From positions 372,001 to 436,000 of the forward strand of contig NZ_NCJH01000001.1 of the NCBI RefSeq assembly GCF_002278925.1: a DNA stretch of 64,000 nt, in the 5' to 3' direction. The notes below the pieces were generated by a model. It was not told where the DNA came from. It searched no databases and saw only the letters and a list, made by a program, of their open reading frames with translations. This DNA comes from Polaromonas sp. 39-63-25 (GTDB lineage Bacteria; Pseudomonadota; Gammaproteobacteria; Burkholderiales; Burkholderiaceae_C). The translations under genes were made by a program, and so were the position numbers. Below, in pieces: positions 29,456 through 40,985 of this stretch (within the stretch, counting starts at the first letter, position 1; each line of letters begins with the position of its first letter).

Positions 29456-29908
29456 TTAAGCGGATTCGCCGTACACCGTCACGGTGATGTCCACAGCCAC
29501 ATCGGTGTGCAGCGCCACGGTGACCGGGTGGTCGCCGACGGTCTTCAGGGGACCGTTGGGCATGCGGATCTGCGACTTGAGCACGGGGAAGCCCTGCTTG
29601 GTCAGCTCGGCCGAAATGTCATGGTTGGTGACGGAGCCGAACAGGCGGCCGTCCACGCCCGCCTTTTGCGTGAGCTTGACGGTGGTACCGCCCAGCTTTT
29701 CGCCCTGGGCTTGCATTTCGGCCAGCTTGGCAGCGGCGGCTTTTTCAAGTTCGGCGCGTTTGACTTCGAATTCCTTGATCGCCATGGCGGTGGCGCGACG
29801 GGCGCGGCCGGAAGGGATCAGGAAATTGCGTGCGTAACCGTCTTTGACCTTGACGACTTCACCCAGATTGCCCAGGTTGACGACTTTGTCGAGCAGAATG
29901 ATTTGCAT
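29456..29908 (-). CDS. rplI: 50S ribosomal protein L9
   Basis: 150-residue L9. The N-terminal 23S-binding domain reads [34 protein letters not shown]; a long linker helix ([20 protein letters not shown]) joins it to the C-terminal domain ending [12 protein letters not shown]. Full length and without oddities. The ATG at 29908 follows AGGAAC. It lies in the same operon as rpsR, 11 bp downstream of it. Confidence 0.97.
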   Translation of the reverse strand: MQIILLDKVVNLGNLGEVVKVKDGYARNFLIPSGRARRATAMAIKEFEVKRAELEKAAAAKLAEMQAQGEKLGGTTVKLTQKAGVDGRLFGSVTNHDISAELTKQGFPVLKSQIRMPNGPLKTVGDHPVTVALHTDVAVDITVTVYGESA

Positions 29909-29919
29909 GGTCGTGTTCC

Positions 29920-30204
29920 TTACAGGCTGCGGTGCTGGTCGCTGTAAGGCAGCATCGCGAGGAAACGAGCGCGCTTGACGGCGGTGTTGATCTGGCGCTG
30001 GAAAATCGCGCGCGTGCCGGTCAGGCGAGCGGGGATGATCTTGCCGTTTTCGGCAACGAAATCGCGCAGGGTATCGATGTCCTTGTAGTCGATTTCTTCA
30101 ACACCAGCAGCTGTGAAACGGCAAAAACGCTTGCGTTTGAACAGCAGGGATTGGGTATTGCGCTTGGGGCGCTTGTCTTTGTTGAAACGTTTTGGTCCGG
30201 GCAT
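29920..30204 (-). CDS. rpsR: 30S ribosomal protein S18
   Basis: 94 residues, slightly longer than E. coli S18 because of a basic N-terminus ([25 protein letters not shown]). The core signature [27 protein letters not shown] and [18 protein letters not shown] is intact. It pairs with S6 on the 30S platform. Third gene of the rpsF-priB-rpsR-rplI unit. Confidence 0.97.
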   Translation of the reverse strand: MPGPKRFNKDKRPKRNTQSLLFKRKRFCRFTAAGVEEIDYKDIDTLRDFVAENGKIIPARLTGTRAIFQRQINTAVKRARFLAMLPYSDQHRSL

Positions 30205-30214
30205 GATGGACTCC

Positions 30215-30526
30215 TTAAATGGGGTTCAGTACTTGTTCAGAAACTGGTTGAAAAGCTTGGATATGAAACACGACACTTTTGCTGCCACGCGCATTGACCA
30301 GAAAACCGGTGAACCTGAAAGGTTTGCCCAAGGGGAGCTGGCCGGTTTGTTCTGCCAGGGCACCAAAAGCAACTGCCTTCATTGTCAATTTGACCTGCCG
30401 GGTGGAACCTGCTTCTGTCATTTCCGACTCGTGTTCGAGGACGAAATTGGCAGCGGGGATTCCAGCGGGGGTGTAGCGAAGAGGACTGGCCTCGGCGATA
30501 CAAGCGGTCAATTCAACGCGGTTCAC
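30215..30526 (-). CDS. priB: Primosomal replication protein N (PriB)
   Basis: 103-residue single-OB-fold protein that binds ssDNA and helps PriA restart stalled forks. The start is GTG 30526 ([21 protein letters not shown]); conserved segments include [18 protein letters not shown] and [26 protein letters not shown]. Its position between rpsF and rpsR is the standard gammaproteobacterial/betaproteobacterial arrangement and supports the call. Confidence 0.93.
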   Translation of the reverse strand: MNRVELTACIAEASPLRYTPAGIPAANFVLEHESEMTEAGSTRQVKLTMKAVAFGALAEQTGQLPLGKPFRFTGFLVNARGSKSVVFHIQAFQPVSEQVLNPI

Positions 30527-30575
30527 TGCAGGGTGTTTTGCGCAGCAGTGAGTCGTTCAACAGCATGGTGGCGTC

Positions 30576-30944
30576 TTACGACGCTGCATACTCCTGCTGC
30601 TGGGCCTTGCGGGCCTCTTCCCTCTCGACGTTGCGCATCATGAGGGACGGGCCGGTTTCAGCCTTTTTCTTGACCACGGTCAGGTGGCGCAACACGGCGT
30701 CATTGAACTTGAACGCGTGTTCAATTTCTTCCATCACGGCCTGGCTGGCTTCGATGTTGATGCACAGGTAGTGGGCTTTGGCGAGTTTTTGGATCAGGTA
30801 CACCAGCTGGCGGCGGCCCCAATCTTCAACACGATGCACTTTTCCACCGCCGGCGGTAATCATGCCCTTGTAACGTTCCAGCATGGCTGGGACTTGCTCG
30901 CTTTGATCCGGGTGGATCAGCAAGACGATCTCGTAATGACGCAT
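30576..30944 (-). CDS. rpsF: 30S ribosomal protein S6
   Basis: 122 residues. [22 protein letters not shown] and [20 protein letters not shown] are canonical for S6, as is the C-terminal [13 protein letters not shown]. The ATG at 30944 has a strong AAGGAGAG ribosome site. First gene of the leftward ribosomal/replication operon; its promoter should lie in the 30945-31025 stretch. Confidence 0.97.
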   Translation of the reverse strand: MRHYEIVLLIHPDQSEQVPAMLERYKGMITAGGGKVHRVEDWGRRQLVYLIQKLAKAHYLCINIEASQAVMEEIEHAFKFNDAVLRHLTVVKKKAETGPSLMMRNVEREEARKAQQQEYAAS

Positions 30945-31028
30945 AAACTCTCCTTGTGGTTTGGTTGAAGCTGCCCCAGCGTCGTTAAGGGTGCAGCAAG
31001 GCGAAGCCCATGATTATATACCACCGGA

Positions 31029-31130
31029 ATATTGCCCCCACGGTCGCTCACTGCGTGTAGCTCCCTGCCCCCCGAGGGGGCCGCTGCGCCTGCGGGCCGG
31101 CAAAGCCGGACCCGCGGCCCCTGCTTGAAA
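31029..31130. repeat. GC-rich intergenic element, copy 2 (inverted to copy 1)
   Basis: Carries GCCCCCACGGTCGCTCACTG, TGCCCCCCGAGGGGGCCGC and GCGCCTGCGGGCCGGC, matching the reverse complement of 14637-14735 over about 100 bp. It lies upstream of rpsF. Confidence 0.75.
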
Positions 31131-31190
31131 GGGAAAGAGCCCCCACTGTCGCTCGCCGTGCTTAGATCCCCTTGCCCCCGGGGGGGGGCT
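31131..31190. repeat. Partial GC-rich element next to copy 2
   Basis: GCCCCCACTGTCGCTCGCC then TTGCCCCCGGGGGGGGGC repeats the first half of the adjacent element in the same orientation, as though a second, decayed copy lies in tandem. Confidence 0.55.
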
Positions 31191-31224
31191 TGTCCTGGAC
31201 GGCATGTCGAAACACCCGCCCATG

Positions 31225-31259
31225 AAAAAAGCCCGGCAACGCGAGTTGCCGGGCTTTTT
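31225..31259 (-). terminator. Intrinsic terminator after the symporter gene
   Basis: AAAAAAGCCCGGCAAC-gcga-GTTGCCGGGCTTTTT: a ten-bp stem with A and T flanks, 38 bp past the stop at 31297 on the minus strand. It would end the DUF4212-symporter operon. Confidence 0.85.
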
Positions 31260-31296
31260 GGTTGAAGCTGACCGAAGGTTCCGGTCAGTTCAGGAC

Positions 31297-33423
31297 TCAG
31301 CGCACGGGATCGGCACGCAGGGTTGGGTAGCGCACATGCTCGACCAACTCCTGGACCTTGCGGCTGGGCGCCGGGGTGACCAGGCTGACCAGGATGATCA
31401 CGGCAAAGCCGATAGGCACACCGAAGACACCGGCCGAGATCGGCTGGATTTCAAACCAGAGCTGAACCGGTGAGGTGATGCCGAACAGGCCGCGCATCCA
31501 GGGCTGGGTGGTGATCATGTAGAAGAACGTGGTTCCCAGGCCGGCGATCATGCCCAGAGAGGCAGCGATACCAGTGGCACGTTTCCAGAAGATCCCCAGC
31601 GTCAGGGCCGGGAAGAACGCAGCCGCAGCGAACGAGAACGCCGCGGAAACCAGGAACAGAATGTCGGCCGGTTTCTGGGACGCCACGTAAGCGGCGCACA
31701 GCGCAACCACCAGCAGCAGGACCTTGGAGATGGTCACGCGGCGTGCAGTCGATGCGTTCGGGTCGATCATTTTGTAGTACAGGTCATGGCTCAGCGCGTT
31801 GGCGATCGTCAGCAGCAGGCCGTCAGCAGTGGACAGCGCCGCAGCCAGACCACCGGCAGCCACCAGGCCGGACACCACGTAAGGCAGGCCGCCAATCGCG
31901 GGCGCGGCCAGCACGATGATGTCACCACCGATGGACATTTCGTTGAGCTGCAAAATGCCGTCCTTGTTGATGTCCACCACCGACAGCAGCGAAGGATCAA
32001 CCTTGTTCCAGGCGGAAATCCAGTCCGGCAACGCGTTGAACGGCGTGCCAATCAGCACCGTGAATACCTCGTATTTCACCAGCACAGCCAGGGCCGGCGC
32101 GGTGAAGTACAGCAGGAAAATGAAGAACAGCGACCAGGTGACGGATTGCCGCGCTTCCTTCACGCTGGGCACCGTGTAGTAACGCATCAGGATGTGCGGC
32201 AGCGCGGCGGTACCCACCATCAGGCAGAAAATCAGTGCCAGGAAGTTGCGACGCGAAACGTCGTAAGCATGCTGAGCCTTGGCATCGCCATTGGGGTCAC
32301 CGGCAAACTGCTGGGCGTGCGGTGGCATGCCATTGAGCGGCAAGGCCTTGGTGTCAGCTCCAGCCTTGGCAGCGGCCCACGCCTTCTTGGCTGCAGCTTC
32401 ATCTTTCGGCAAGGCAGCGAGCGCTTTTTCAGCCGCGGAAATTTCCGACAGCGCGCCGTTGGAAGCTTTCAGGTCCGCCACGGCTTTCTCCGCGGCGGCC
32501 TTGTCGGCAGCCAGCGCAGCGGCCGGGTTCTTGAGCTTTTCAGCCAGGGCTGCCGAACGCTGCTTGAAGATATCGCGAACTTCGATTTCCTTGGCGTTGC
32601 TGGTCAGCTCTTTTTCCTTGGCAGTCACTTTTTGCAGCTGGAAGCCGTAAATTGCCTGCGGAATCGGGACGCTGGTCTGTTTGACCGACAGCCACACCAC
32701 CGGGATCATGTAAGCCACGATCAAAATGATGTACTGGGCCACCTGCGTCCAGGTCACAGCACGCATGCCGCCCAGGAAGGAGCAGACCAGAATACCGCCC
32801 AGACCCAGGAAAATCCCGAGTTCAAAGGCCACACCGGTCAGGCGCGCGGTGATGATGCCGACGCCGTAAATCTGCGCCACCACATAGGTGAAGGAGCACA
32901 GAATCGCAGCGACGATACCCAGAAAACGTGGCAGGTTGCCGCCATAACGCTCGCCCAGGAAGTCGGGGATCGTGAACTGGCCGAACTTGCGCAGGTAGGG
33001 CGCAAGAAACAGGGCCACCAGGCAGTAGCCGCCCGTCCAGCCCATGATGAAGGCCAGGCCGCTGTAACCCGTCAGGTAGAGTGTTCCGGCCATACCGATG
33101 AAGGACGCCGCAGACATCCAGTCGGCGCCGGTCGCCATGCCGTTGTACATGGCCGGGACTCGGCGCCCTGCCACGTAGTATTCGGCAGCGTCGGTCGTAC
33201 GGCTCATGATGCCGATGCCGGCATACAGACCGATGGTGGCCAGCAGGAAGATCAAGCCGATCCACTGGCGGGACAAGCCCATCTGCTCAAGGACGGCCAG
33301 TACGACCACGAAGGCCAGGAAGCCCCCGGTGTACCACTTGTAGACTTTGCTCAAGCCTGCCTTGAAGGCAGCATTGGAGGCCGCGGTGTTACCGCCGGCG
33401 TCAGAACCAAACATTCCAGCCAT
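31297..33423 (-). CDS. Sodium:solute symporter, acetate-type (VC_2705 subfamily)
   Basis: 708-residue inner-membrane Na+ symporter of the SSS family. The transport core starts at about 28 (YKWYTGGFLAFVVVLAVLEQ) and includes SRTTDAAEYYVAGRRVPAMYNGMATGADWMSAASFIGMAG. It is longer than ActP because of a hydrophilic Ala/Lys/Glu-rich insert, about residues 275-380, likely to form a cytoplasmic or periplasmic coiled coil. It is paired with the small DUF4212 protein just upstream, an association typical of this subfamily. Acetate or a related short acid is the likely cargo. The insert is common in this subfamily as I know it. Confidence 0.88.
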   Translation of the reverse strand: MAGMFGSDAGGNTAASNAAFKAGLSKVYKWYTGGFLAFVVVLAVLEQMGLSRQWIGLIFLLATIGLYAGIGIMSRTTDAAEYYVAGRRVPAMYNGMATGADWMSAASFIGMAGTLYLTGYSGLAFIMGWTGGYCLVALFLAPYLRKFGQFTIPDFLGERYGGNLPRFLGIVAAILCSFTYVVAQIYGVGIITARLTGVAFELGIFLGLGGILVCSFLGGMRAVTWTQVAQYIILIVAYMIPVVWLSVKQTSVPIPQAIYGFQLQKVTAKEKELTSNAKEIEVRDIFKQRSAALAEKLKNPAAALAADKAAAEKAVADLKASNGALSEISAAEKALAALPKDEAAAKKAWAAAKAGADTKALPLNGMPPHAQQFAGDPNGDAKAQHAYDVSRRNFLALIFCLMVGTAALPHILMRYYTVPSVKEARQSVTWSLFFIFLLYFTAPALAVLVKYEVFTVLIGTPFNALPDWISAWNKVDPSLLSVVDINKDGILQLNEMSIGGDIIVLAAPAIGGLPYVVSGLVAAGGLAAALSTADGLLLTIANALSHDLYYKMIDPNASTARRVTISKVLLLVVALCAAYVASQKPADILFLVSAAFSFAAAAFFPALTLGIFWKRATGIAASLGMIAGLGTTFFYMITTQPWMRGLFGITSPVQLWFEIQPISAGVFGVPIGFAVIILVSLVTPAPSRKVQELVEHVRYPTLRADPVR

Positions 33424-33425
33424 GA

Positions 33426-33686
33426 TTATTCCTCGCTTTCTTCAACACCGTGTTCGATGTCGAGCTTGCCCATGTACCAGGCGTAATAGCCGATGATCGC
33501 CACGTAAATCACCAAAGCCCCCTGTGCTCCCATCCAGAAGCTAAAAGGCCAGCCAAAGAAAGTGAAGCTCAACTCGCGAGCGAAATAGCTCACGACGAAC
33601 GTCACGACGAACCAGATCACGAGCAGGATTGCCGTGACATTCAGGTTCTTGCGCCAATAACGGCGATGGTTGTCAGTCAACTGCAT
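33426..33686 (-). CDS. Small subunit of sodium/substrate symporter (DUF4212)
   Basis: 86 residues with two membrane helices (LNVTAILLVIWFVVTFVVSYFA and FWMGAQGALVIYVAIIGYYAWY). The start at ATG 33686 (MQLTDNHRRYWRKN) is chosen because GGAGG sits 8 nt upstream; the preceding ATG at 33701 overlaps that ribosome site. The DUF4212 family is always found beside VC_2705-type symporters, as here, with a 2 bp gap to the large subunit. It probably stabilises or tunes the transporter. Confidence 0.9.
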   Translation of the reverse strand: MQLTDNHRRYWRKNLNVTAILLVIWFVVTFVVSYFARELSFTFFGWPFSFWMGAQGALVIYVAIIGYYAWYMGKLDIEHGVEESEE

Positions 33687-33830
33687 AACACTTGCCTCCA
33701 TCTAACAACACCCTTTCGGGCACATCACGATCGCCACTTGTCCCCAAGCGTGGCCTGCAAGCCGGATCGCGTCTCTTATAAGCCTGGGCCCAGACCCCGG
33801 CCGTCAAATAACCACTCAGCGGGGCTGCCT

Positions 33831-34409
33831 TCAGGAAGACTGAGCAATGCTCAGCCCCGTCTCGCGTTCCAGCTGGGCGGCCACTTTAGGCTCAAACCGT
33901 TTGAGGTGGCGAATGACTTTCACCGCCTCATCAGGGTCTTGCCTGTCGACATGAACCCGCGCAAGCTGATACCAGCCGAACGGGCTCATGGGTTGCAGTT
34001 CTGTATTTTTCTTGAGTGCCTGAACCGCCTCATCGAAGCGGCGATCACGAATCAGCAGCAGAGCCAGGCCGTACCAGGCCCGGTCCATCTTGGGTTCGAT
34101 GTCCAGCGCCCGGCGAAAGGCGGGCTCCGCGTCGGCGTGGCCACCGATGTCTTCCAGCATGTAGGCCAGGTTGAACCAGGCCGCGGCATTGTCGGGGTAA
34201 CGCTCCGCCAGCGAACGCAGCGCGGCGATGGCGCCGTGTTTGTCGCCTTCCTGCGCGAGAACGTGGGCGCGGCTTGCCAGGGCATAACGGTCACCCGGTC
34301 GCAGCACCAGCATCTGGTCGAATTTCTCCAGGGCCGCCTGCTGCTTGCCAAACACCAGCAGGACCAGCGCCTGCAACTTGAGATACCAGTAGGCCAGGAT
34401 CGTGTTCAT
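33831..34409 (-). CDS. Tetratricopeptide repeat protein
   Basis: 192 residues built of TPR units, for example FDQMLVLRPGDRYALASRAHVLAQEGD, AWFNLAYMLEDIGGHADAEPAFRRALDIEP and AWYGLALLLIRDRRFDEAVQAL. The N-terminus (NTILAYWYLKLQALVLLVFGKQQAA) is hydrophobic and may anchor it at the inner membrane. ATG 34409 is preferred over TTG 34415 because it forms an ATGA overlap with the preceding membrane-protein gene and has GGAG 8 nt upstream. Likely a scaffold; partner unknown beyond the coupled membrane protein. Confidence 0.85.
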   Translation of the reverse strand: MNTILAYWYLKLQALVLLVFGKQQAALEKFDQMLVLRPGDRYALASRAHVLAQEGDKHGAIAALRSLAERYPDNAAAWFNLAYMLEDIGGHADAEPAFRRALDIEPKMDRAWYGLALLLIRDRRFDEAVQALKKNTELQPMSPFGWYQLARVHVDRQDPDEAVKVIRHLKRFEPKVAAQLERETGLSIAQSS

Positions 34410-34702
34410 TTGCAAAACTCCACACCAATTTCAAGACAAATCCGGATTTTCATCAGGGTCGATGCGATCCAGACAAACAGCAGCAACAAAAACGCCACGA
34501 GCGGAACGTGGCGGTCAATGATTTGTTTCGGGGTGATGAAGCGGGCGGCCACCACAAAGGGTTTGCCGACGATTTGCAGGATCTGGTAGAACAGGTTGCT
34601 GTCCCTTTTAGCGCCTGCCAGCAAGCCAAGCACCCACTGCCCGAACAGCGCGAGCAATGCGATCTCTGCTATCAATTTAAGAGTGGACACGGCAAAAAGC
34701 AT
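34406..34702 (-). CDS. Small membrane protein of unknown function
   Basis: 98 residues with two or three hydrophobic segments (LKLIAEIALLALFGQWVLGLLAG and RHVPLVAFLLLLFVWIASTL). I do not recognise the family. The stop overlaps the TPR gene start (ATGA), so the two are translated together. The ATG at 34702 directly abuts a long hairpin (34703-34744) and has no clear ribosome site, so the true start or expression mode is uncertain. Confidence 0.7.
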   Translation of the reverse strand: MLFAVSTLKLIAEIALLALFGQWVLGLLAGAKRDSNLFYQILQIVGKPFVVAARFITPKQIIDRHVPLVAFLLLLFVWIASTLMKIRICLEIGVEFCK

Positions 34703-34744
34703 AAGACCCCAGGCAACAATGGCTTGATTGTTGCCCCGGGTCTT
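34703..34744 (-). terminator. Long hairpin abutting a start codon, possible ppsA terminator
   Basis: Inverted repeat of 18 bp arms with two mismatches (AAGACCCCAGGCAACAAT / ATTGTTGCCCCGGGTCTT) around GGCTTG. On the minus strand it is followed by ATGCTTTTTG, a short U-tract. It lies 168 bp past the ppsA stop and 1 nt before the start at 34702. Confidence 0.55.
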
Positions 34745-34804
34745 ACCGACTTCTTACAAATTGCCGCACAGGGGGGTGAACCCCGTTGAAACCCTCCCTA
34801 GGAC

Positions 34805-34902
34805 TTTCCCTTGGTTCTGGCCGCTTGCGGGCGCAGCTAGAACCAAGTACCTACAAGGGAAACCGTGCCTGACTTGCGCCGTGGATCTGCGGCGCAAGTC
34901 AG
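34805..34902 (-). ncRNA. Structured non-coding region after ppsA
   Basis: Two further hairpins follow the ppsA stop. The first is a perfect 13 bp stem CTGACTTGCGCCG / CGGCGCAAGTCAG (34869-34902). The second pairs TTTCCCTTGGTTCT (34805-34818) with AGAACCAAG...AAGGGAAA (34839-34862), where a 7 nt insert plus a duplicated AAG allows two alternative pairings. No coding frame is evident. It could be a stabilising 3' end, an attenuator or a small RNA. Confidence 0.4.
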
Positions 34903-34911
34903 CCCGGCTGG

Positions 34912-37311
<2,400 letters not shown>

Positions 37312-37420
37312 GAAAATACTCCGGGAGGTTTAAAAACGGGGGCATCGTCCATGCGCGGCAGGCAGGCTGCTGGTTGTTGTTTTTGGGGCTGGGCGCGGGG
37401 CATGGCGTGACAATCGGGAT

Positions 37421-37433
37421 AATTGCCTCAATT
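37421..37433. promoter_or_regulatory. Small inverted repeat between ppsA and ppsR
   Basis: AATTG-CCT-CAATT, an exact 5-3-5 palindrome in an AT-richer patch of the 180 bp divergent promoter region. It may be an operator or part of the ppsR promoter; no regulator is assigned. Confidence 0.3.
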
Positions 37434-37491
37434 GTAGGCGTCCGCCGCCTGCAGCGCCCGCCCCCACCTTTCACAACCCTGACCCGCTTCC

Positions 37492-38313
37492 ATGCCCAAT
37501 CGCACCGTATTTTTCATCTCCGACGGCACTGGCATCACCGCCGAAACCTTTGGCAACGCCATCCTGGCGCAGTTTGAATTCACGGCGCGTCACATCCGAC
37601 TGCCCTTTATCGACAGCGTGGACAAGGCGCACCAGGCGGTGCGCCAGATCAACCACGCCGCCGTGCTGGAGGGCAACCGGCCGATTGTGTTCACCACGCT
37701 GGTCAACATGGAGATCCTGGCGGTCATCAAGGCCCACTGCCACGGCATGATGCTGGACATGTTCGGCACCTTTGTGGCGCCGCTGGAAACCGAGTTGGGC
37801 ATCAAGTCGAACCACCGGGTCGGCCGCTTTTCGGACGCCTCCAAAAGCAAGGCCTACGACGACCGGATTGAAGCCATCAACTTCTCGCTGGCCCACGACG
37901 ACGGCCAGAGCAACAAGGACCTGGCCGGTTCGGACGTGATCCTGGTGGGCGTGAGCCGCAGCGGCAAAACACCAACCTCGCTGTACCTGGCCATGCAATA
38001 CGGCCTGAAAGCGTCGAATTACCCGCTGATCCCGGAAGATTTCGAGCGCCGCCAGCTACCGCCGGCGCTGGTGCCGCACCGCAAGAAAATTTTCGGCCTG
38101 ACGATCGCCCCCGAGCGCCTGGCCCAGATCCGCAACGAACGCCGGCCCAACTCGAAATACGCGAGCCTGGCCAACTGCCGCGAGGAAATCCACGAGGCGG
38201 AAGCCATGATGCGGCGTGAAGGCATCCGCTGGCTATCGACCACGACCAAGTCGATCGAGGAAATCGCCACCACCATCCTGCAGGAGATCCGGCCCGAGCG
38301 GTTGGAGTACTGA
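37492..38313 (+). CDS. ppsR: PEP synthase regulatory protein (kinase/pyrophosphorylase)
   Basis: 273-residue DUF299 protein that inactivates PEP synthase by ADP-dependent threonine phosphorylation and reactivates it by Pi-dependent dephosphorylation. The N-terminus [21 protein letters not shown] and the P-loop [18 protein letters not shown] at about 153-170 are both clear. It is divergent from ppsA, the usual arrangement. The ATG at 37492 gives the family-typical length. Confidence 0.95.
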   Translation: MPNRTVFFISDGTGITAETFGNAILAQFEFTARHIRLPFIDSVDKAHQAVRQINHAAVLEGNRPIVFTTLVNMEILAVIKAHCHGMMLDMFGTFVAPLETELGIKSNHRVGRFSDASKSKAYDDRIEAINFSLAHDDGQSNKDLAGSDVILVGVSRSGKTPTSLYLAMQYGLKASNYPLIPEDFERRQLPPALVPHRKKIFGLTIAPERLAQIRNERRPNSKYASLANCREEIHEAEAMMRREGIRWLSTTTKSIEEIATTILQEIRPERLEY

Positions 38314-38330
38314 GGCGGCGTCTTATGCTC

Positions 38331-38383
38331 ATCTTTCGATAGCTGCTTGCGCCCTTCCCATGAGGGCTAGAGGCCTTTTTATC
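38331..38383. repeat. Family repeat, intergenic copy
   Basis: CTTTCGATAGCTGCTTGCGC then CCATGAGGGCTAGAGGCC and TTTTT. One of the best-preserved copies, between ppsR and ahpC. Confidence 0.8.
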
Positions 38384-38490
38384 TTATGAGCCAGAGGCCG
38401 AACAGCAGCCGCCCGCTCGCCGCCTTGGCCAACACACCCAGGTCAGCCCGCCGGATCACCGCGGGCCAAGAGGATGAATGGCCGGGTCTG

Positions 38491-38538
38491 GTGCGCGATG
38501 CCTATTCCACAAATAGCTAATGACTATCAAGCACTAGC
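38491..38538. promoter_or_regulatory. OxyR-type binding site upstream of ahpC
   Basis: CTAT-N7-ATAG-N7-CTAT (38502-38527) matches three of the four tetranucleotides of the OxyR motif at the exact 7 nt spacing, and the central ATAG-N7-CTAT is perfect. A TATACT -10 (38551-38556) lies downstream, so the site would cover the -35 region as at known OxyR-activated promoters. Confidence 0.65.
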
Positions 38539-38601
38539 CATTTGTAGAGTTATACTATCGTTTCGCAAGTACTTTTAACCCGCCTATAGGAAGCTATCCA
38601 G

Positions 38602-39165
38602 ATGTCCCTGATCAATACCCAAGTCCAGCCTTTCAAAACCCAAGCCTTCCTCAATGGCAAGTTCATCGAGGTTTCCGACGAATCGCTGAAGGGCAAATGG
38701 TCGGTCCTGATCTTCATGCCAGCCGCATTCACTTTCAACTGCCCCACGGAAGTCGAAGATGCCGCCGACAACTACGCCGAATTCCAGAAGGCCGGTGCCG
38801 AGGTCTATATCGTGACCACCGACACCCATTTCTCGCACAAGGTGTGGCACGAGACCTCACCCGCCGTGGGCAAGGCCAAGTTCCCGCTGGTGGGCGACCC
38901 GACCCACACGCTGACCAAGGCATTCGACGTGTTCATCCCCGAAGAAGGCCTGGCACTGCGCGGCACCTTCGTGATCAACCCCGATGGCATCATCAAGACC
39001 GCTGAAGTGCATTCCAACGAAATCGCCCGCGACGTCAAGGAAACCCTGCGCAAGCTGAAAGCCGCCCAGTACACCGCAGCGCACCCCGGCCAGGTCTGCC
39101 CGGCCAAGTGGAACGAAGGCGCCAAGACCATCGCCCCGTCCATCGACCTCGTCGGCAAGATCTAA
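38602..39165 (+). CDS. ahpC: Alkyl hydroperoxide reductase peroxiredoxin subunit
   Basis: 187-residue typical 2-Cys peroxiredoxin, the exact length of the AhpC group. The peroxidatic cysteine is in [12 protein letters not shown] (about Cys47) and the resolving cysteine in [11 protein letters not shown] near the C-terminus. It reduces peroxides in the cytoplasm and is regenerated by AhpF, encoded next. An OxyR-like box lies 75 bp upstream and a terminator follows at 39181. Confidence 0.97.
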   Translation: MSLINTQVQPFKTQAFLNGKFIEVSDESLKGKWSVLIFMPAAFTFNCPTEVEDAADNYAEFQKAGAEVYIVTTDTHFSHKVWHETSPAVGKAKFPLVGDPTHTLTKAFDVFIPEEGLALRGTFVINPDGIIKTAEVHSNEIARDVKETLRKLKAAQYTAAHPGQVCPAKWNEGAKTIAPSIDLVGKI

Positions 39166-39180
39166 GCCCTCGCAGTCCAA

Positions 39181-39222
39181 GCCCGGGCGAAACACACCTC
39201 GGTGTGTGCCCCGGGCTTTTTT
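39181..39222 (+). terminator. Intrinsic terminator after ahpC
   Basis: Long stem GCCCGGG...ACACACC-tc-GGTGTGT...CCCGGGC followed by TTTTTT, starting 16 bp past the ahpC stop. It would lower ahpF expression relative to ahpC, fitting the higher need for AhpC. Confidence 0.85.
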
Positions 39223-39253
39223 GTTCCCCATTGAAATTGAAAGTGAGTCCGCC

Positions 39254-40825
39254 ATGCTCGACGACGCCACCAAAGCCCAACTGAAAAGTTACCTCGAACG
39301 CGCCACCGCGCCCATCGAAATCGTCGCTTCACTGGACGACAGCGAGGCTTCGGGCGAAGTGCTGTCGCTGCTGAAGGACGTCGCAGAGGCGTCGCCACTG
39401 GTCAAGCTGACCGAAAGCCGCGACGACCCTCATCGCAAGCCCTCTTTCTCGATCAACCGCCCGGGTGAAAACCACGGCCCGCGTTTTGCCGGCCTGCCCA
39501 TGGGTCATGAATTCACCTCACTGATCCTGGCGCTGTTGCAGATCGGCGGCTACCCGCCCAAGGTCGAGCAGGAAGTGCTGGAACAGATCCGCGCACTGGA
39601 CCGCGACCTCGACTTCGAGGTGTATGTCTCGCTGACCTGCCACAACTGCCCGGACGTGGTGCAGGCGCTGAACCTGATGGCGGTGCAGAACCCGCGCATC
39701 AAGACTACCATGATCGAAGGCGGCACCTTCCAGGACGAGATCAAGGAGCGCGAGATCATGGGCGTGCCCACGGTCTTCCTCAACGGCACCATGTTCGGCA
39801 ACGGCCGCATGAGCCTGGAAGAAATCCTCGCCAAGATCGACACCAGCGGCACCGAGCGCGAAGCCAAAAAAATCAGTGAGAAGGATCCGTTTGATGTGCT
39901 GATCGTCGGCGGCGGACCGGCCGGCGCGGCGGCGGCCGTGTACGCGGCGCGCAAGGGCATTCGCACCGGCGTGGCGTCGGAGCGTTTCGGCGGCCAGGTG
40001 CTGGACACGCTGGGCATCGAGAACTTCATCTCGATCAAGGAAACCGAAGGCCCCAAGTTCGCCCACGCCCTCGAAGAACACGTGCGCAACTACGACGTGG
40101 ACATCATGAACCTGCAGCGTGCCAAGGCGCTTATTCCCAATAGCGGACCCGGCAAGGACCTGATCGAGGTTCAGCTCGAAAGCGGCGCTTCGCTCAAAAG
40201 CAAAACAGTCATCATCTCCACCGGCGCGCGCTGGCGCAACATCAACGTGCCCGGCGAACAGGAGTTCAAGAACAAGGGCGTGGCCTACTGCCCGCACTGT
40301 GACGGACCGCTGTTCAAGGGCAAACGCGTGGCGGTGATCGGCGGCGGCAACTCCGGCGTGGAAGCGGCAATCGACCTGGCCGGCATCGTCGGCCATGTGA
40401 CGCTGATCGAGTTCGACACCGCCCTGCGCGCCGATGCCGTGCTTCAGCGCAAGCTTTTGAGCCTGAAAAACGTCGACGTGTTCACCAACGCGCAGACCAC
40501 CGAGATCACCGGCGACCAGAAGGTGGGCGGCCTGGTCTACAAGGACCGCGCGACCGGCGAGCTCAAAACCGTGGCGCTCGAAGGCGTGTTCATCCAGATC
40601 GGCCTGGTGCCCAACACCGACTGGCTCAAAGGCGTGGTCGAGCTCTCGAAACACGGCGAGATCATCGTTGATGCCAAAGGCCAGACCTCGCTGCCCGGCG
40701 TGTTTGCCGCGGGGGACGCCACGACGGTGCCCTTCAAGCAGATCATCATTGCGGCCGGTGACGGTGCCAAGGCGGCCCTGGGCGCCTTCGACCACCTGAT
40801 GCGCACCTCGGCACCGGCGGCCTGA
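39254..40825 (+). CDS. ahpF: Alkyl hydroperoxide reductase flavoprotein subunit
   Basis: 523-residue NADH-dependent disulfide reductase for AhpC. The N-terminal double-thioredoxin domain carries the active CHNC motif ([13 protein letters not shown], about 128-132). The FAD fold opens [22 protein letters not shown] at about 215, the second redox pair is [15 protein letters not shown], and the NAD fold is [22 protein letters not shown] 39254 ([15 protein letters not shown]) is the start; the frame is open farther upstream into the terminator. Confidence 0.96.
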   Translation: MLDDATKAQLKSYLERATAPIEIVASLDDSEASGEVLSLLKDVAEASPLVKLTESRDDPHRKPSFSINRPGENHGPRFAGLPMGHEFTSLILALLQIGGYPPKVEQEVLEQIRALDRDLDFEVYVSLTCHNCPDVVQALNLMAVQNPRIKTTMIEGGTFQDEIKEREIMGVPTVFLNGTMFGNGRMSLEEILAKIDTSGTEREAKKISEKDPFDVLIVGGGPAGAAAAVYAARKGIRTGVASERFGGQVLDTLGIENFISIKETEGPKFAHALEEHVRNYDVDIMNLQRAKALIPNSGPGKDLIEVQLESGASLKSKTVIISTGARWRNINVPGEQEFKNKGVAYCPHCDGPLFKGKRVAVIGGGNSGVEAAIDLAGIVGHVTLIEFDTALRADAVLQRKLLSLKNVDVFTNAQTTEITGDQKVGGLVYKDRATGELKTVALEGVFIQIGLVPNTDWLKGVVELSKHGEIIVDAKGQTSLPGVFAAGDATTVPFKQIIIAAGDGAKAALGAFDHLMRTSAPAA

Positions 40826-40829
40826 CAGC

Positions 40830-40858
40830 GCGGGGAGCGGCCCCCTGGCGCTCCCCGC
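40830..40858 (+). terminator. Hairpin after ahpF
   Basis: GCGGGGAGCG-gccccctgg-CGCTCCCCGC, a perfect 10 bp stem 4 bp past the ahpF stop. A good U-tract is lacking, so termination may be weak. Confidence 0.5.
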
Positions 40859-40985
40859 AGCAAAGAAGAACGGCTATCACTCCATTCGTGCCCATGACGC
40901 GCGCGAAGGGTTACGCATTTCTCCTTGCCCAATGACACCGGCCTGCCGACAATCGGAATACTCAAAACCAAAAAAAGGATTCGGC

